A DNA stretch of 64,000 bases, taken from assembly GCA_963693285.1 (NCBI GenBank), contig OY848920.1:7391135-7455134 (forward strand), read 5' to 3'. Numbering within the stretch: the stretch's first letter is position 1; the number at the start of each line of letters is the position of its first letter. Made by a program: the position numbers and the translations under genes. The DNA comes from Xestospongia muta. Its lineage: Eukaryota > Porifera > Demospongiae > Haplosclerida > Petrosiidae. Positions 1-16,420 of the stretch are shown in pieces. The notes under the pieces were generated by a model. That model made no database searches. It was not told the DNA's origin and saw only the letters and a program-made list of their open reading frames with translations.

Positions 1-456
1 ATATCTTTCATAATGTTCCTCAGCTATCAAATGTACATGGACTTTATTCTCTCTAACTCTAAACTTGTAACGTTTGGCTAGTATCAGGAATATAATAAGT
101 ATTATGAGAATAATGACACTTTTATTACATGATAGTAAAGACTCTGACAGTGTATTTCTCCTTGGCAACTAAATGGATACTTTCCACTATTATTAATAAG
201 ATCTCCAAGTCCAAGTGCTGAATTCCATAGTCCAATCAAAAACCCCCTCATCATATGTGGACACTGAGCTATTGTGAATTTTAATGATGTTGGAAAAATT
301 AAAGCAAACGCAATCGCATTCAAAATTTGGGGAATAATAAATGTTTTGTATGAAGTGGTATTTAAATTAAAACTGTCTCTACAAGCCAACATGACAACAT
401 AATATAATGTAGTAAATAAAGCAAAAATAAGTCGTAAATCAATTCTTTTGAGCATA
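1..456 (-). pseudogene. POT/SLC15-like proton-coupled transporter, C-terminal exon (frameshifted, cut by window edge)
   Basis: Read on the minus strand after an acceptor at 457-458, the exon encodes hydrophobic helices. They include a motif resembling POT-family carriers (IAQCPHMMRGFLIGLW) and the lumenal stretch KYPFSCQGEIHCQSLYY. Near 115-120 the frame shifts by two bases (a GT dinucleotide looks duplicated). The next frame then continues with a hydrophobic helix, the basic LAKRYKFRVRE and an acidic tail HLIAEEHYERY that runs off position 1. The family moves small peptides or related solutes across membranes with protons. Reading on in two frames indicates a recent break or a base-call error. 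Family assignment rests on recalled motif resemblance only. Confidence 0.5.
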
Positions 457-1139
457 CTAGGAATACATTTACAGAAACATGGATATATCAACAAGTGATA
501 GAGAAGAATAAGAACTACAGCTACTGAGAAGTATAATCAATCATTGGACACAACATAAAATGAACTGTGAAGTTTTGTTTGGAAGTAAACAACTATTCAA
601 TGTTAATTCTCCTGATAGCTAACGCCCACTAGAGAAATTAATAAGGAATTAACCTTAAAACTAAAAATCATTTCTTTCAATAGTAACTTGAAAGTAACTA
701 TAATAGTGAGCAAATGTCCACCCAAACCTCATCCACTTCATATAAATGACTGCAACTAAATGGTTTTGCAGCTTACAAGATCACTTATGTGATAATTTTT
801 GGCACTTTAGCAAATGCAAAAGTGTAACAACTTTAATAAATTTATGTAAACCATGTTCTGATGTTGAATTGCTCATGTTTTAACCTTTCATTATCTAGTA
901 TGTTTTTAATTTATTAATAAACAACAACATATTGAAGTTGGAGTTACTATAAGCATTAAGATGAAAATGAAATGTCCATGTATGGATGAATGAGATTGTA
1001 TTGAGTAAATGAATGGATACATGAATGTACAAATGAGTGGAGAATTCATAGATAGATAAATGGATAAATTAATCAATAAATAGATACTCACACAATCATT
1101 GATCGATGAACATAAAATGAATGAATTGCTACACAGACC

Positions 1140-1290
1140 ACCTAGCAGTGTTGCTATATATGGTAAATAATGATGTGTTATATACATAAGTATGCTAAAT
1201 GCAATAGATATACATGTGATGAAGCAAGCAAAGTATGCTATAGAAAACATCCATAGCTGCACTTTTTGTTGCTGAATATGTTGTGAATAT
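1140..1290 (-). CDS. Possible upstream transmembrane exon of the same transporter
   Basis: The minus strand is open here and encodes two predicted membrane segments (around WMFSIAYFACFITCISIAF and YLPYIATLLGG) followed by a potential GT donor. It lies upstream of, and on the same strand as, the POT-like exon at 1-456, so it could be another exon of that gene. I cannot place both splice sites with confidence. The rest of the frame is low-complexity noise. Confidence 0.2.
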
Positions 1291-1329
1291 GTTGTGATGT
1301 GCTTTGTAAACACATGTTTGTATAGAGTA

Positions 1330-3284
1330 CACAGTCAAGTTGTTGTTGCATTATTTAGACAATTAGTAAAAAGTTCATGTACTCTAAAATACTTTCATTT
1401 TAGCAAATAACATAATACACATAGCTATTGACAAATGTAAAATAACTTTTACAAATATTGTTTGCAATTTATAAATACATAACTTTATTTTTAACATTTT
1501 TTGAGGGTTACAATACTTGAGGGCACACTCTCAACAATGTAGCCATTCTACTATCACTTCCCCCTTCATCCATCCATCAATATATTTATACCATGTATTC
1601 ATTCATTCAATCATGTATCTATCCATCTAGCTACTCTATCATTCATATGGTGATCATTTCATTTTATGTCCATTGATCAATAATTGACTATCTATTTATT
1701 TATTAATTTATCTATCTATAAATTCTGTATTTATTTGTATGTTTATGTATCCACTTGTTCACTCAATAATTTTATTCATCCATACATTCATATTTCATTT
1801 TCATCATAATGTTTATTAGAGTAACTGTAACTTCTACTTGTTGTTATTAATTAATAAACTGAAAACATTCCAGATAACGAAAGATTAAAACACAACCAAT
1901 CCAACCTCCAAAAATGGTATGTATAACTTATTGAGGAAGTTACTTGTTTTTATTTACCAAAATATACAAACAAATTATTTATCAATTGTTATACAAAATT
2001 TATTTAATATTATTAATACAATGAACTAATGAATGATAATAGTCTTGCCTCATATGATAGATGATCTAAAACTGATGCAACATCTAATAAGATCGATTTT
2101 AATATTATATATAAGAAATAATATTCTTTTTAGTGAACATGAATGCAATTTCTTTGTAGTATAATGTAGCCACTTTGCCTTATGCCACCAATGTAAGAAT
2201 AGATTTTATGTATGAACAATTAAGGTTCTATTTCTCTCACTCATTCTTCATATCTGTTGGTGCCTCTTGTCAGTATCATATCATCTCTAGGTGAAAGGCA
2301 ATAACTGTTGATTGGACTGTGCAAACAGATTAAATACCCATTCATCAAAAATTGTCCTCCAAACCTACTACCACGAATGCTATTGGCAGCTACATCATTG
2401 CATAATCAATATCACCCATCTATTACTACATTTAAACATCCATTACATGTTTTTACATCCATTATTTCAAGTATTATTTCAAAAACACTTGAACAACACT
2501 AACCCCATAATCGACTAAATTATGGGGACTTTGTGGTGTCTTTTGCGATAACACTAATGTGATTCCTTATGTTAAGTAAATTGGCTGTTAGAGAAGTAAA
2601 GCAGTAAGCATTAAGAGAGAGAATTATATGGACATTATATTACCTGTATATATAAATGTTTGTTATAATTTCATGTTCATCAAATGTACCTATATATATA
2701 TGCCATTATCATATCTTGTAATTATTAGGTTACAGGAAATAATTAGGACCTTAGGAATTAAAAGTGGAGAAAATGATAAACACCACCTTAGAAAATATTC
2801 AGGTCAGTTAAGTGGGTGTGTCTTAAGTTATTACATGTACATGTAATTTAAGTCAAGGAATGCTGAATGACAGACACTGCAGACATAAGTAATTTGGACA
2901 GCATGTCATATTGATATCACTACGTAATATTATATTTTATTTAAAAACTCATTTTACATTTTAATGCATTGTTACAGTAGCCACCACAAAGTTGTTCATT
3001 GAAATTCATCAATTTTCTTATACACATACCATAATCATATATAAACATATCCATATATCCATACAAATCATTATTTATTGAAGTCTAAAATCCATCTACA
3101 ATTTATAGTATCTACAATTGATTGGTCTGTTTATTTTTTGATCTTTATTAATTTAATATCATTATCAGAAATTTAAATCGAGCTCAAACTAATTTCATTA
3201 TCAATTTAACAAAATGTATCAATTTTAATTGTTTTTTGTTATTAATAATGAACAAAAGCAAAACTACCAATAACGTAAGACGTC
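1330..3284. other. Intergenic, low-complexity, no gene seen
   Basis: AT-rich DNA with a CATC/CATT-rich imperfect simple-sequence stretch at about 1560-1800. Short open frames on the plus strand at 2308-2846 have no protein-like composition. In particular, no LanC-type cyclase coding sequence lies downstream of the LanM-like gene. Confidence 0.6.
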
Positions 3285-4910
3285 TTATTGCATTTGATGT
3301 AGTACATATTCAGTTGGAATTAAGACATTACTAATAATTTCCAATTGACGATCACGATAAACTATATTTCGATCTCTAAATCTGTCTTTCAATTCATCTA
3401 TGGATGCCTTTTTAAAAATATCATAATAGACTGTTCCATCTGAACCATAGACATCACAATGTCCTGGTGAATGCTGAAAGTAAGGTACATCTAAAGCAAT
3501 GAGATCTTTTATTTCTTGCTCACAGAAAACCATAAAAGGATCCAACTGAAACTTTGATTTTTTGCCAGATAACAAGTCCCTAACTACCATTTCAGCTTTG
3601 TCAGAGTCTTGACAGCATTCTGGCTGTTGAATACGCCTCATGCATAATTCGTAGAACATTGTGTGTCGTATAAGTTGACGAACTGTAATTGACTTCATTT
3701 TATCCCACCATTCATTAGCTAACATAATAACTGGAACTGCCTCTGTTATTTTATCATATGCATAGCGAAACCCTTCCTTAAATTCCTCTTTGAATTCATT
3801 AGCAATAAACTGCTTACCTTCATAAGTTGGGCTATGTTGTGAATATTCATCATAAAGTCCACGAAAACTGACATGTAGGTTGTCAGTATGGTCATCTATT
3901 GCAAATGGGCGTAAATAATAAAATCGCTTTGTAGGTGGTGTTTGAAAAGCAGACGAATATCCTCTTTTTTCCTCTTTCTTTGGTGGTTTTTCAATAAGTC
4001 CTGTGTAAAGAATAGATCGCTCTGCTAGCTCTTCTGGAAAAGCTGATATAGTACCTTCTTCAAAACAGTGAAACAAAGTCTCACAATCAATCAGAATAGG
4101 ATATGAACCAAAGGCTACTACATTCTCAAAGTGGCCATCGCAATAGTTTAAAGAATCTAATATAGCTGTCAAAGCCCCAGCTCGACGATAAAAATTGTTC
4201 ACTTCTAGTCTACTATTGCAAGGTTGATGATTAATATATTCTCCCCAGCTGTACCCTTCACAAACAATCACAGAACGAAATTTGAGGTCATATGGAGGCT
4301 TTAAGTCCAGTAAGGATACAAATTGTTCTAGCAACACTTCACAAGTTAAATCACTTGGTTTCATGACAAGTCTCCTTTCTCCACTAAACTCTAGCACCAC
4401 GACACTTCGGCCACCTCGGTGACGATCAGAGAGACCAATTTTGCAGTTCATCAATGTAGATTCCTCATCTAAGAAACCTTTCTTAATTAATAATTCTGAA
4501 TCATTGATTAAAGCCTTAAAAGCATTGACAACACAATTTGTTGTTGACTCACAAAATTTATCGATCATTTTAAAAAGATGAGGATACTTATGTGGAATTG
4601 CCTTAGCTCTCTCGGTCCATTTCTCATCTTTAACATAAAATTCTTTGTACCTGTCTTCTGGTGTGGTTGCTTTAAGGTCGTTTTTTGATTCATGCAGCTC
4701 CTTAGCAACAGATGGCAACAGAATACCATCAAGTTGATTGGCAATTTCAGTCAATACAGATATTATTACATCGTCGTTAGTTGTGACAAGTATCTTTTGA
4801 CTTGTTTTTATTAGCTGGTCTTTAAGTTCTTTTTCACTTCTTTTAAGATAATGAAGGTAATATTGAGCTCGATAAGCGTCTCTAAACTGTATGTTCCACA
4901 GACACGACAT
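3285..4910 (-). CDS. Stand-alone LanM-type (class II lanthipeptide synthetase) dehydratase, DUF4135 family
   Basis: An intronless frame of 541 codons from ATG 4908-4910 to TAA 3285-3287. The frame is also open upstream, but only through a TTG. The family phosphorylates Ser/Thr of a substrate peptide and eliminates phosphate to give dehydroalanine or dehydrobutyrine. Family hallmarks appear in order: TPEDRY near residue 83; SDRHRGGRS with D162 and H164; the Lys of VMKP (K184); FYRRAGAL; DGHFEN with D258, H260 and N263; LIDCETLF with D275; and R411/T417 in an R-x5-T spacing. These match the residues known to matter for phosphorylation and elimination in bacterial LanM enzymes. Bacterial LanM proteins of about 900-1000 residues carry a C-terminal LanC cyclase. 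This protein stops at the end of the dehydratase, and no cyclase lies nearby. Base composition matches the AT-rich surroundings. Family call confident; substrate unknown. Confidence 0.88.
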   Translation of the reverse strand: MSCLWNIQFRDAYRAQYYLHYLKRSEKELKDQLIKTSQKILVTTNDDVIISVLTEIANQLDGILLPSVAKELHESKNDLKATTPEDRYKEFYVKDEKWTERAKAIPHKYPHLFKMIDKFCESTTNCVVNAFKALINDSELLIKKGFLDEESTLMNCKIGLSDRHRGGRSVVVLEFSGERRLVMKPSDLTCEVLLEQFVSLLDLKPPYDLKFRSVIVCEGYSWGEYINHQPCNSRLEVNNFYRRAGALTAILDSLNYCDGHFENVVAFGSYPILIDCETLFHCFEEGTISAFPEELAERSILYTGLIEKPPKKEEKRGYSSAFQTPPTKRFYYLRPFAIDDHTDNLHVSFRGLYDEYSQHSPTYEGKQFIANEFKEEFKEGFRYAYDKITEAVPVIMLANEWWDKMKSITVRQLIRHTMFYELCMRRIQQPECCQDSDKAEMVVRDLLSGKKSKFQLDPFMVFCEQEIKDLIALDVPYFQHSPGHCDVYGSDGTVYYDIFKKASIDELKDRFRDRNIVYRDRQLEIISNVLIPTEYVLHQMQ

Positions 4911-5139
4911 CTTTATCAACCAGTTAATAAAGTTGTGGAATAATATCAGTAGACACTATACTTGATTGCTTTTAGTATAGCAGTAGATTAGTAAGAATGA
5001 CTATGATAACATTGAAAGGACATAGACAACAGTGAAAGTGCATAATCAGCAGATATGTAGCCACATGATAAGGTCAAAGGTTTGCTGTGTCATCATGTCA
5101 ACATAGATTGTATAAAGTATAGTAAACCAGTCAAACTGG
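4906..5139. repeat. Direct repeat copy 1 (5' flank of the LanM-like gene)
   Basis: About 235 bp that recur at 5659-5908 with small indels, judged by eye to be mostly identical. Both copies begin at a shared GACAT[C/T]TTTATCAACC and end at a shared CCAGTCAAACTGG. In this copy the repeat starts at the ATG of the LanM-like gene. Confidence 0.75.
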
Positions 5140-5521
5140 TGTGGCCACTAGGATATGTACTATAACCTGTTTACAGATTATACACTAATTAAATATTTAT
5201 GTACACAACATAATATTAATGATTGTTATTGTATTGGTGGTGAATTGACAGAATTCATAATGGACATCTTGGTAGTATGGTATAATGTGATGCTTATGAA
5301 AAAGAAATTAATGAGCAAAGGACATTGGTAATTACCTGACACTACTGTAACTAGTCTCCATGAGAATGTCAAGGGCTTGCATTAGTGATACTTACTTTTC
5401 TTATTATCACATAAATTTAATCCTAGGGAGTATGAACAATGACACATCAGCAAAAATTAAACATTTTTCCATTTTCATTGGATACATTTGTTACATGATG
5501 TATTTGTTATTCATTTTACAG

Positions 5522-5587
5522 GTTGAGAACAAGGTTGACATGATGTCTGCTATGTCCCTTCTAGAGATATTGGGGCCTCTGGTTTAA
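5522..5587 (+). CDS. Terminal exon of an unrecognised gene, copy 1
   Basis: A 66 bp exon after a TTTTACAG acceptor encodes VENKVDMMSAMSLLEILGPLV and a TAA stop. A near copy with the same phase, acceptor position and 3' untranslated sequence lies at 6592-6657. The short helix-like peptide recalls the end of PARP regulatory helices, but the match is too short to name. No upstream exon was found for this copy. Confidence 0.4.
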   Translation, partial: VENKVDMMSAMSLLEILGPLV

Positions 5588-5658
5588 GTCAAGTCAGCTG
5601 CTAAGTGCTGATTTATGGACAGTTTCATTTGAAACAACTTAATGTAAATTTAGGCTAT

Positions 5659-5908
5659 GACATTTTTATCAACCTGTTAATAAAGTTGTGGAATACGATC
5701 AGTAGACACTATACTTGATTGCTTTTAGTATACCATGTAGATTAGTAAGAATGACTATGATAACATTGAAAAGACATAAACAATACTGAAAGTGCATAAT
5801 CAGCATATAGAGTAGCTATAGTTACTTGATGAGGTCAAAGTTTTGCTGTGTCATCAGGCATGATTAAAACATAGAGTGTATATACAATATAGTAACCAGT
5901 CAAACTGG
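5659..5908. repeat. Direct repeat copy 2
   Basis: Second copy of the 4906-5139 repeat. Here it directly follows the 3' untranslated sequence of the terminal exon ending at 5587, whereas copy 1 abuts the LanM-like ORF. Confidence 0.75.
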
Positions 5909-6180
5909 AAGAGTAAACTGGTGATCAGGTCACTGCTAATAAACATTGGGGGTTTACCAGAGAATTTCCCAACGTACATGATGAAGTATATACTGATCAA
6001 ATGACATAAGTTCTGTTAATTTTGATTGGTCAATTTGAATGCTATTTAAGTGCCATATAGTGGATCAATCAATCAGATTGTTTAGAGTATCTCAAGAAAG
6101 ATATAACTACTGAAAACTTAAATTTCCTTTAAGATGACTGAGTAAGTTCTTAATATTTTTCCATTGTTATTTTCTGTTAG

Positions 6181-6657
6181 CATAACAGGATTGCAGCAAC
6201 TCTCTCTTGATGGCTTTGAAGTGAGTCTAGGTTTTATGCATGGAACCACGAAATGCTGTGCAACAGGAACTTGTGATTCATATGTTCCGCAGAATCTGGC
6301 TGAGTTCAAAGATTTCCAGGTATAATTATTATTGTATAATGAGGCACAGCTACCAACTAATACATGTAGGATGTTTAGAGTAATATGTAGGTTTAAACAT
6401 CAATGCTTTTATGACTCATAAAATAAAGCCAAAACATGTGACCATTACTGGCAATGGCCTTATCTTCCAATCAACAGTTGTATGTTTGTTATGAATTAAT
6501 TGATGTTGTAATAAAATGATAATGATATGATTGCTTTAATTTATAAAACTATTACATTTGTTACATGTTGTATTTGTTATTAATTTTAAAGGTTGAGAAC
6601 AAAGTTGACATGATGTCTGCTATGTCTCTTCTGGAAACGTTGGGGCCACTGGTTTAA
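6181..6657 (+). CDS. Last two exons of an unrecognised gene, copy 2
   Basis: Exon 6181-6319 (acceptor TTCTGTTAG, donor CCAG|GTATAA) reads ITGLQQLSLDGFEVSLGFMH and continues with a Cys pair and CATGTCDSYVPQNLAEFKDFQ. It joins in phase 0 to exon 6592-6657, VENKVDMMSAMSLLETLGPLV and stop. The 139 bp exon starts in phase 2, so at least one more exon must lie upstream; I could not locate it. No family recognised. The Cys-containing, Gly-rich stretch could be a small folded module. Confidence 0.4.
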
Positions 6658-6972
6658 GTCAAGTCAGGTCCTAAGCACTGGTCTACGGAGAGTTTCATTT
6701 AAAACAACTTAATGTAAATTTAGGCTATCGTTTTGAGTTTATTTTTCAACTTTAAATTAAAATTTTAAAAAGACAGTACAGTTTCCCTTCTTTATTTGAG
6801 ATTAGTATGTAAACAACTTAATGTAAATTTAGGCAATGACTTAGTTTAATTTTCAACTTTAAAGAAATGTTTTAAAAAGCTAATTTGACATTATTCATTG
6901 TTTCATGTGTGAATGAATAGCATAGTTAACAAAAGTTATTATGTTATAGAAATAGTTCAGGTATCATCTATT

Positions 6973-7143
6973 CTATGATAAAATTGCTAAATATAATAAT
7001 GAAGCCTCTGCCCATTTTTCATCAATGTTTGTAAAGAAACTATTTAATGATCCAAATACGAACTTATCGATTAATTCACCTTCCTGTCTATCCATCCTTC
7101 TAACCACGAATTTATGTCCATTAAGTGAAACATCTATTGTCAT
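6973..7143 (-). CDS. Short unrecognised ORF
   Basis: An ATG-initiated 56-codon minus-strand frame with balanced, charged composition (MTIDVSLNGHKFVVRRMDRQ at the start), unlike the low-complexity noise around it. It could be a first exon or a relic. No homology is recognised and no splice partner found. Confidence 0.15.
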   Translation of the reverse strand: MTIDVSLNGHKFVVRRMDRQEGELIDKFVFGSLNSFFTNIDEKWAEASLLYLAILS

Positions 7144-7159
7144 GGCAACAGATGGAGAC

Positions 7160-7813
7160 ACTCAGTATGAAGAGGTACTACCTTACCTCTAAGGAATGTA
7201 TCCATTGTCTGTTTGCTTGTAGATATGAGTTACCTCAACATTCTATTTAATTATAAATAGATCTATTCTGTCTCTGTGGTTCCTAGCGACTTACTACAGC
7301 CATCACTATTGTCTTATGAATATTCATAGCAAATAGTCTTTATGTTTCGATTAACTCCAGCTACCTTCATGCTGACTACGCCCACAAAATTAATTACATG
7401 TTTCATAATCTTTGAATCAATTCTAAATAATATAATGAATTATTTTTATGTTAATTAGTATATATTTGTTAATAAATAGTTTATGTCATTTGCGTTTATT
7501 TGTTTATTGTTTGTGATCCATTAATCAATATTGTTACTTTTATTTTAATATAATTCAAGCAATTGATTGATTTTATATTGTACATTATTTTATTACTTAT
7601 CAAAGTATACACAATAATTATAATTAATTAATATTGTTATATGGATATTTTCTATATATTTATTAAAAGTAATACTGTTGTTTTGATATTAATACATTTA
7701 ATTTAAAAAAAAAACATATCAACCATCTATTATAAAATTTTATGGACACTAAGAGTTGTTACGATAAAATAATATACAATACTTCTGTGTAGTGATAAAC
7801 ATTTAAGGATTTT
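7160..7813. other. AT-rich spacer, no gene seen
   Basis: Very AT-rich sequence between the short ORF and the 3' end of the SENP-like gene. It probably includes that gene's downstream region. Nothing coding is supported. Confidence 0.5.
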
Positions 7814-13141
<5,328 letters not shown>

Positions 13142-13549
13142 GATAAGCTTTCAGTAGGCGTGGCTTAACGAATATTTAACACTTTAACAACCAGAGTGAA
13201 GTATACTAGGTAGGGTCTTGAAGGTAGTGTATCTTGAGAATCAACTACAAAACCAATGAAAGGGCTGAACTTTGTTAGTCAGAAATGAATTATATCCACC
13301 AAACTGTTGTTGTGTCTTTTCTTCAATTAGTGTCTCTCTTCAACTGCTCACCACTGCTATACCACCTTTTAGATAGCCTCTTCTATTTACTATCTTTAGA
13401 AAATACTTTAACATTTAAATCTTTTATATAAATACTTGAACTGTTCTTGTATTGTTAGGAGATATCTCACTAAATCTAATGCTTACATTAACTATCTTTG
13501 TTGTTAACTCATCTGCATTAATATCTACTGATATAATTGATATTGTGAA

Positions 13550-14830
13550 GCTCTTGGAGAGATAATATACTTTTGAGTCCTGTTGCCAAGTATGGTTTGC
13601 TGTCAAGCCTAGACAGAGCATCCTCATTGGCTTTGTTGGCTCATTTGCAATACTTTATATCAAAGTCATGTTCATGAAAAGTGAGTGACCATCTTCTATG
13701 TTTCACTTGTATCTTTTGGAATGACATCCATTGAAATGTTGACTATGATCCATGCAAATAACAAACAATCTACCCAAATGGTAGTTGCAGTGTAGAACGT
13801 TTTTCCACCATAAAATACGGCAAGTCATTTCTTTATAATAATGCTGTACTGATGCTTTAACATATTGCATATGTAATTGCCTAAGGCCTCTGTTGAAAAA
13901 TGGCACCAAACCATGGTTGCTGACATCTGTATATATAAAATGTCACCTATGCCAGAGGATCTAAGTTGGTGAGAAATGGATTGTGACAGAGTAGTTTCTA
14001 ATTATAGCTGTAGAAAAAGTCTTGTCACTGTGTGATCTATCTAAAGTTGATTTTTTGTTTATTATACAATGTAATTATGGTTCTGATATAAAACCTTTGA
14101 TACACTTTCTACAATATCATGTCAAACCTATATAACAATCTTCAAACTTCATTGACATACTTAGGTAGATTCTACTCATTTAGACTTTGCACCTTTGAGG
14201 GGTCTATAAAAATATCCCTTTTAGGTAATTATGTCAAAAATAGTACCCATTAACTTTACACTTCTCTCCATGATGAGTAAGTCCATATGCTTTACTTCTT
14301 CAAGAACAGTATCAGGTGTTTGAAGTGAATGCTGTCATCTGAACATGTTGTGAATATTAAAATATCATCAATAAATAAAGCAGTAAAGTCTGTCCTTGTA
14401 ATGCTAATAAGTTGTTTTAAATTACTTGATGAGCCTGATAGGCCAAAGTGTAGCCCACAATAATTTATGTAGTCCTATCTGCAAGAAAGCAGTTTTGATG
14501 AAACTCTTTTTTGGAGTTGTCTTAAACTTCATCCAGGAAAAGAAGTGGGTACAAATTCTTAAATATACAAACTCTCTGGGAAATCGACACAGGCTAACTA
14601 AAAAGCTAGAATTAACATGTTTAATTCATTGTGTAGCATTTGTGATGTGTGGTATTTGACTTCTTTTTGATACCGGACTGTGACTTAGTGAGCTGGAATA
14701 TTAGTCCTGGTTTGACATCATTTGTGGAATGTTTTGTTGAATATCCTCTGTTTTCATTGGAAGAAATGAAAACAAAACACTGTTTTCTTCAAGTAATTTT
14801 AAGTGCTGTGGTGTGCACCATATTCAGATG
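13550..14830 (-). mobile_element. Decayed Ty3/gypsy-like retrotransposon pol fragment
   Basis: Minus-strand frames, broken by many stops and shifts, retain reverse-transcriptase and RNase H hallmarks in the right order. At about 14331-14391 the string ALFIDDILIF contains the catalytic x-x-DD motif. Upstream lies KTAFLQIGL. At 13700-13910 there are RNase H-like patterns (YKEMTCRILWW, then YHLGRLFVICMDHSQHFNG). No LTRs or intact frames were seen. Old, non-functional copy. Confidence 0.6.
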
Positions 14831-15075
14831 GTCCTGTCAAAATTAGCATAGTACATATATATATATGCATTCATCTGTCACCACTATCTGGTATAAGTGA
14901 TAAAATTATGCATGCATTTCCCATAGGGATTGTTGTGTATGAACTGTGCAACAGAGTCCTCTAATTGTGTACATGGGGTATTTGCTTAAAGAGTAAATGT
15001 ATAAATTTTGTCAAGTCTTCTACTAGTATAGCATTAAAAAATGTAATATATAAGATGACTGTCAATACATAATAT

Positions 15076-16420
15076 CTATATATTTGCAATATTTATATCA
15101 TTTTTGTGTTTCACAAGATGTATTGAGACATGACCCTTTAATATTGTGTATTTCTTTTTAATAAGTCCAATTACCCTTTCAACATGTATTCGTACTTGAG
15201 AGAGCTTCTTTGATTTTTCAACTTCATCTCTTTGTGTTAATTGACATTTTCCTCTGGTAAAGGCTGCTATAATCAATTTACCTCCATGAATGGCTATGTC
15301 TTCAAAAATGTTGAAGCCACGATCTGCAAGTACAACATCAGCTGGTTGAAGTTTTGTAAAGAAGTCACTCTCTTAAGTAATATTTTTGTCAGACACCCGT
15401 CCTCCCCAGTAAGGAGACATGTAAGATATCACTCCACATGAGGTTACTGCTATTAACAATTTTTCCGTGTTAGTTTTTTTATAATTGGTTGCCTTGTCGT
15501 TTCCTTCAATAAGGTGAACATTCAAAGTTTGAGATTTCAGTTGTTCTTTCAAGGAAGCATTTTCCTTTATTAAAGTGTCTACCAGGTTTTCTGATTCAGT
15601 TTGAGCACTTTCATTATCTTCACTCACAGAACTACTAGCAGATACATGTGATTTTGTGATTTCACTGCCATTGATATTTGATTCACAGCCAGTGATAGTA
15701 GTCAACTCTGAACTGTCTGATCCACTCCAAGTTTCAATCAATGTTATTTCATTGGAGGTGAGATCTACAGCAGCCACAGATTGTATGGTATTATCAGTAG
15801 TAATGTCAGCTGTTTCTACAAAACATTAGCTTCTTCTGAAATATCCATTTCTGATTCAATATCGTCATTGACTTGTTGTTCTACATTAACTTCCCTTTCC
15901 ACATCATTTTTTTTCTACCTCATCCCTTAATAAATCACCTTCCTTTCTTAAACGATCTTGCTCTGCTAAAACTTCCTTCTCTACTTCTGTTCTGTATGCA
16001 ATATCTTCACACTCTTTAAGTTTTTTTTTCTGCTTTTCTTTCTTGTTTTGTAAGGTAACCGTTTAATACTATGTCACTCTAGAATTTAATTCCTTTGCTG
16101 GCTTGGACCTTATATTCCTTTGGGAACACACTTGGAATATAGTCAGAATGGGAGGGATGATGATGAGGCTTTCCTACAATTGAGGTAGAGTAATACATGT
16201 ACACTGAATATCATTTTACCTGTAACAAAATGTTCATTACATACTCTGGAATATTTTGTTGGCTGCCAGTGCTCTCTCTAATTGCACTAGCCCATCTAGC
16301 ACATCTCTTTTTATCAGAGAGTGGAAACCGATAGAAACTAAGCCCCTTTTTCTTCCCAACTCTGTTTGAACAGCCAAACACACAGCAATTATTCACCATT
16401 ATGTGCAGTGATGCTAACAA
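15076..16420 (-). mobile_element. Relic DNA transposon encoding a THAP domain and a DDE_Tnp_4-type transposase
   Basis: Exon-like frame 16211-16420 encodes a THAP zinc finger: CCVFGCSNRVGKKKGLSFYRFP, then WASAIRE. Downstream, 15373-15777 carries a Ser-rich/coiled segment running into NYKKTNTEKLLIAVTSCG and WGGRVSDK. After an in-frame TAA at about 15375 the same frame continues with LADRGFNIFEDIAIHGGK, IAAFTRGKCQL and VRIHVERVIGLIKKKY, the conserved C-terminal core of DDE_Tnp_4 transposases. The transposase helix-turn-helix and first catalytic Asp region are missing between the coil and NYKK, so this is an internally deleted, stop-broken copy. Boundaries and terminal repeats not determined. 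Confidence 0.75.

Noticed and set aside
2308..2846. Three overlapping short plus-strand frames downstream of the LanM-like gene
   Set aside because: Random composition; examined for a LanC cyclase or a lanthipeptide precursor and neither is supported.
3285..4910. Bacterial contamination as the explanation for the LanM-like ORF
   Set aside because: Flanking DNA on both sides has introns and eukaryotic genes, and base composition is continuous across the boundaries. It cannot be fully excluded without reads.
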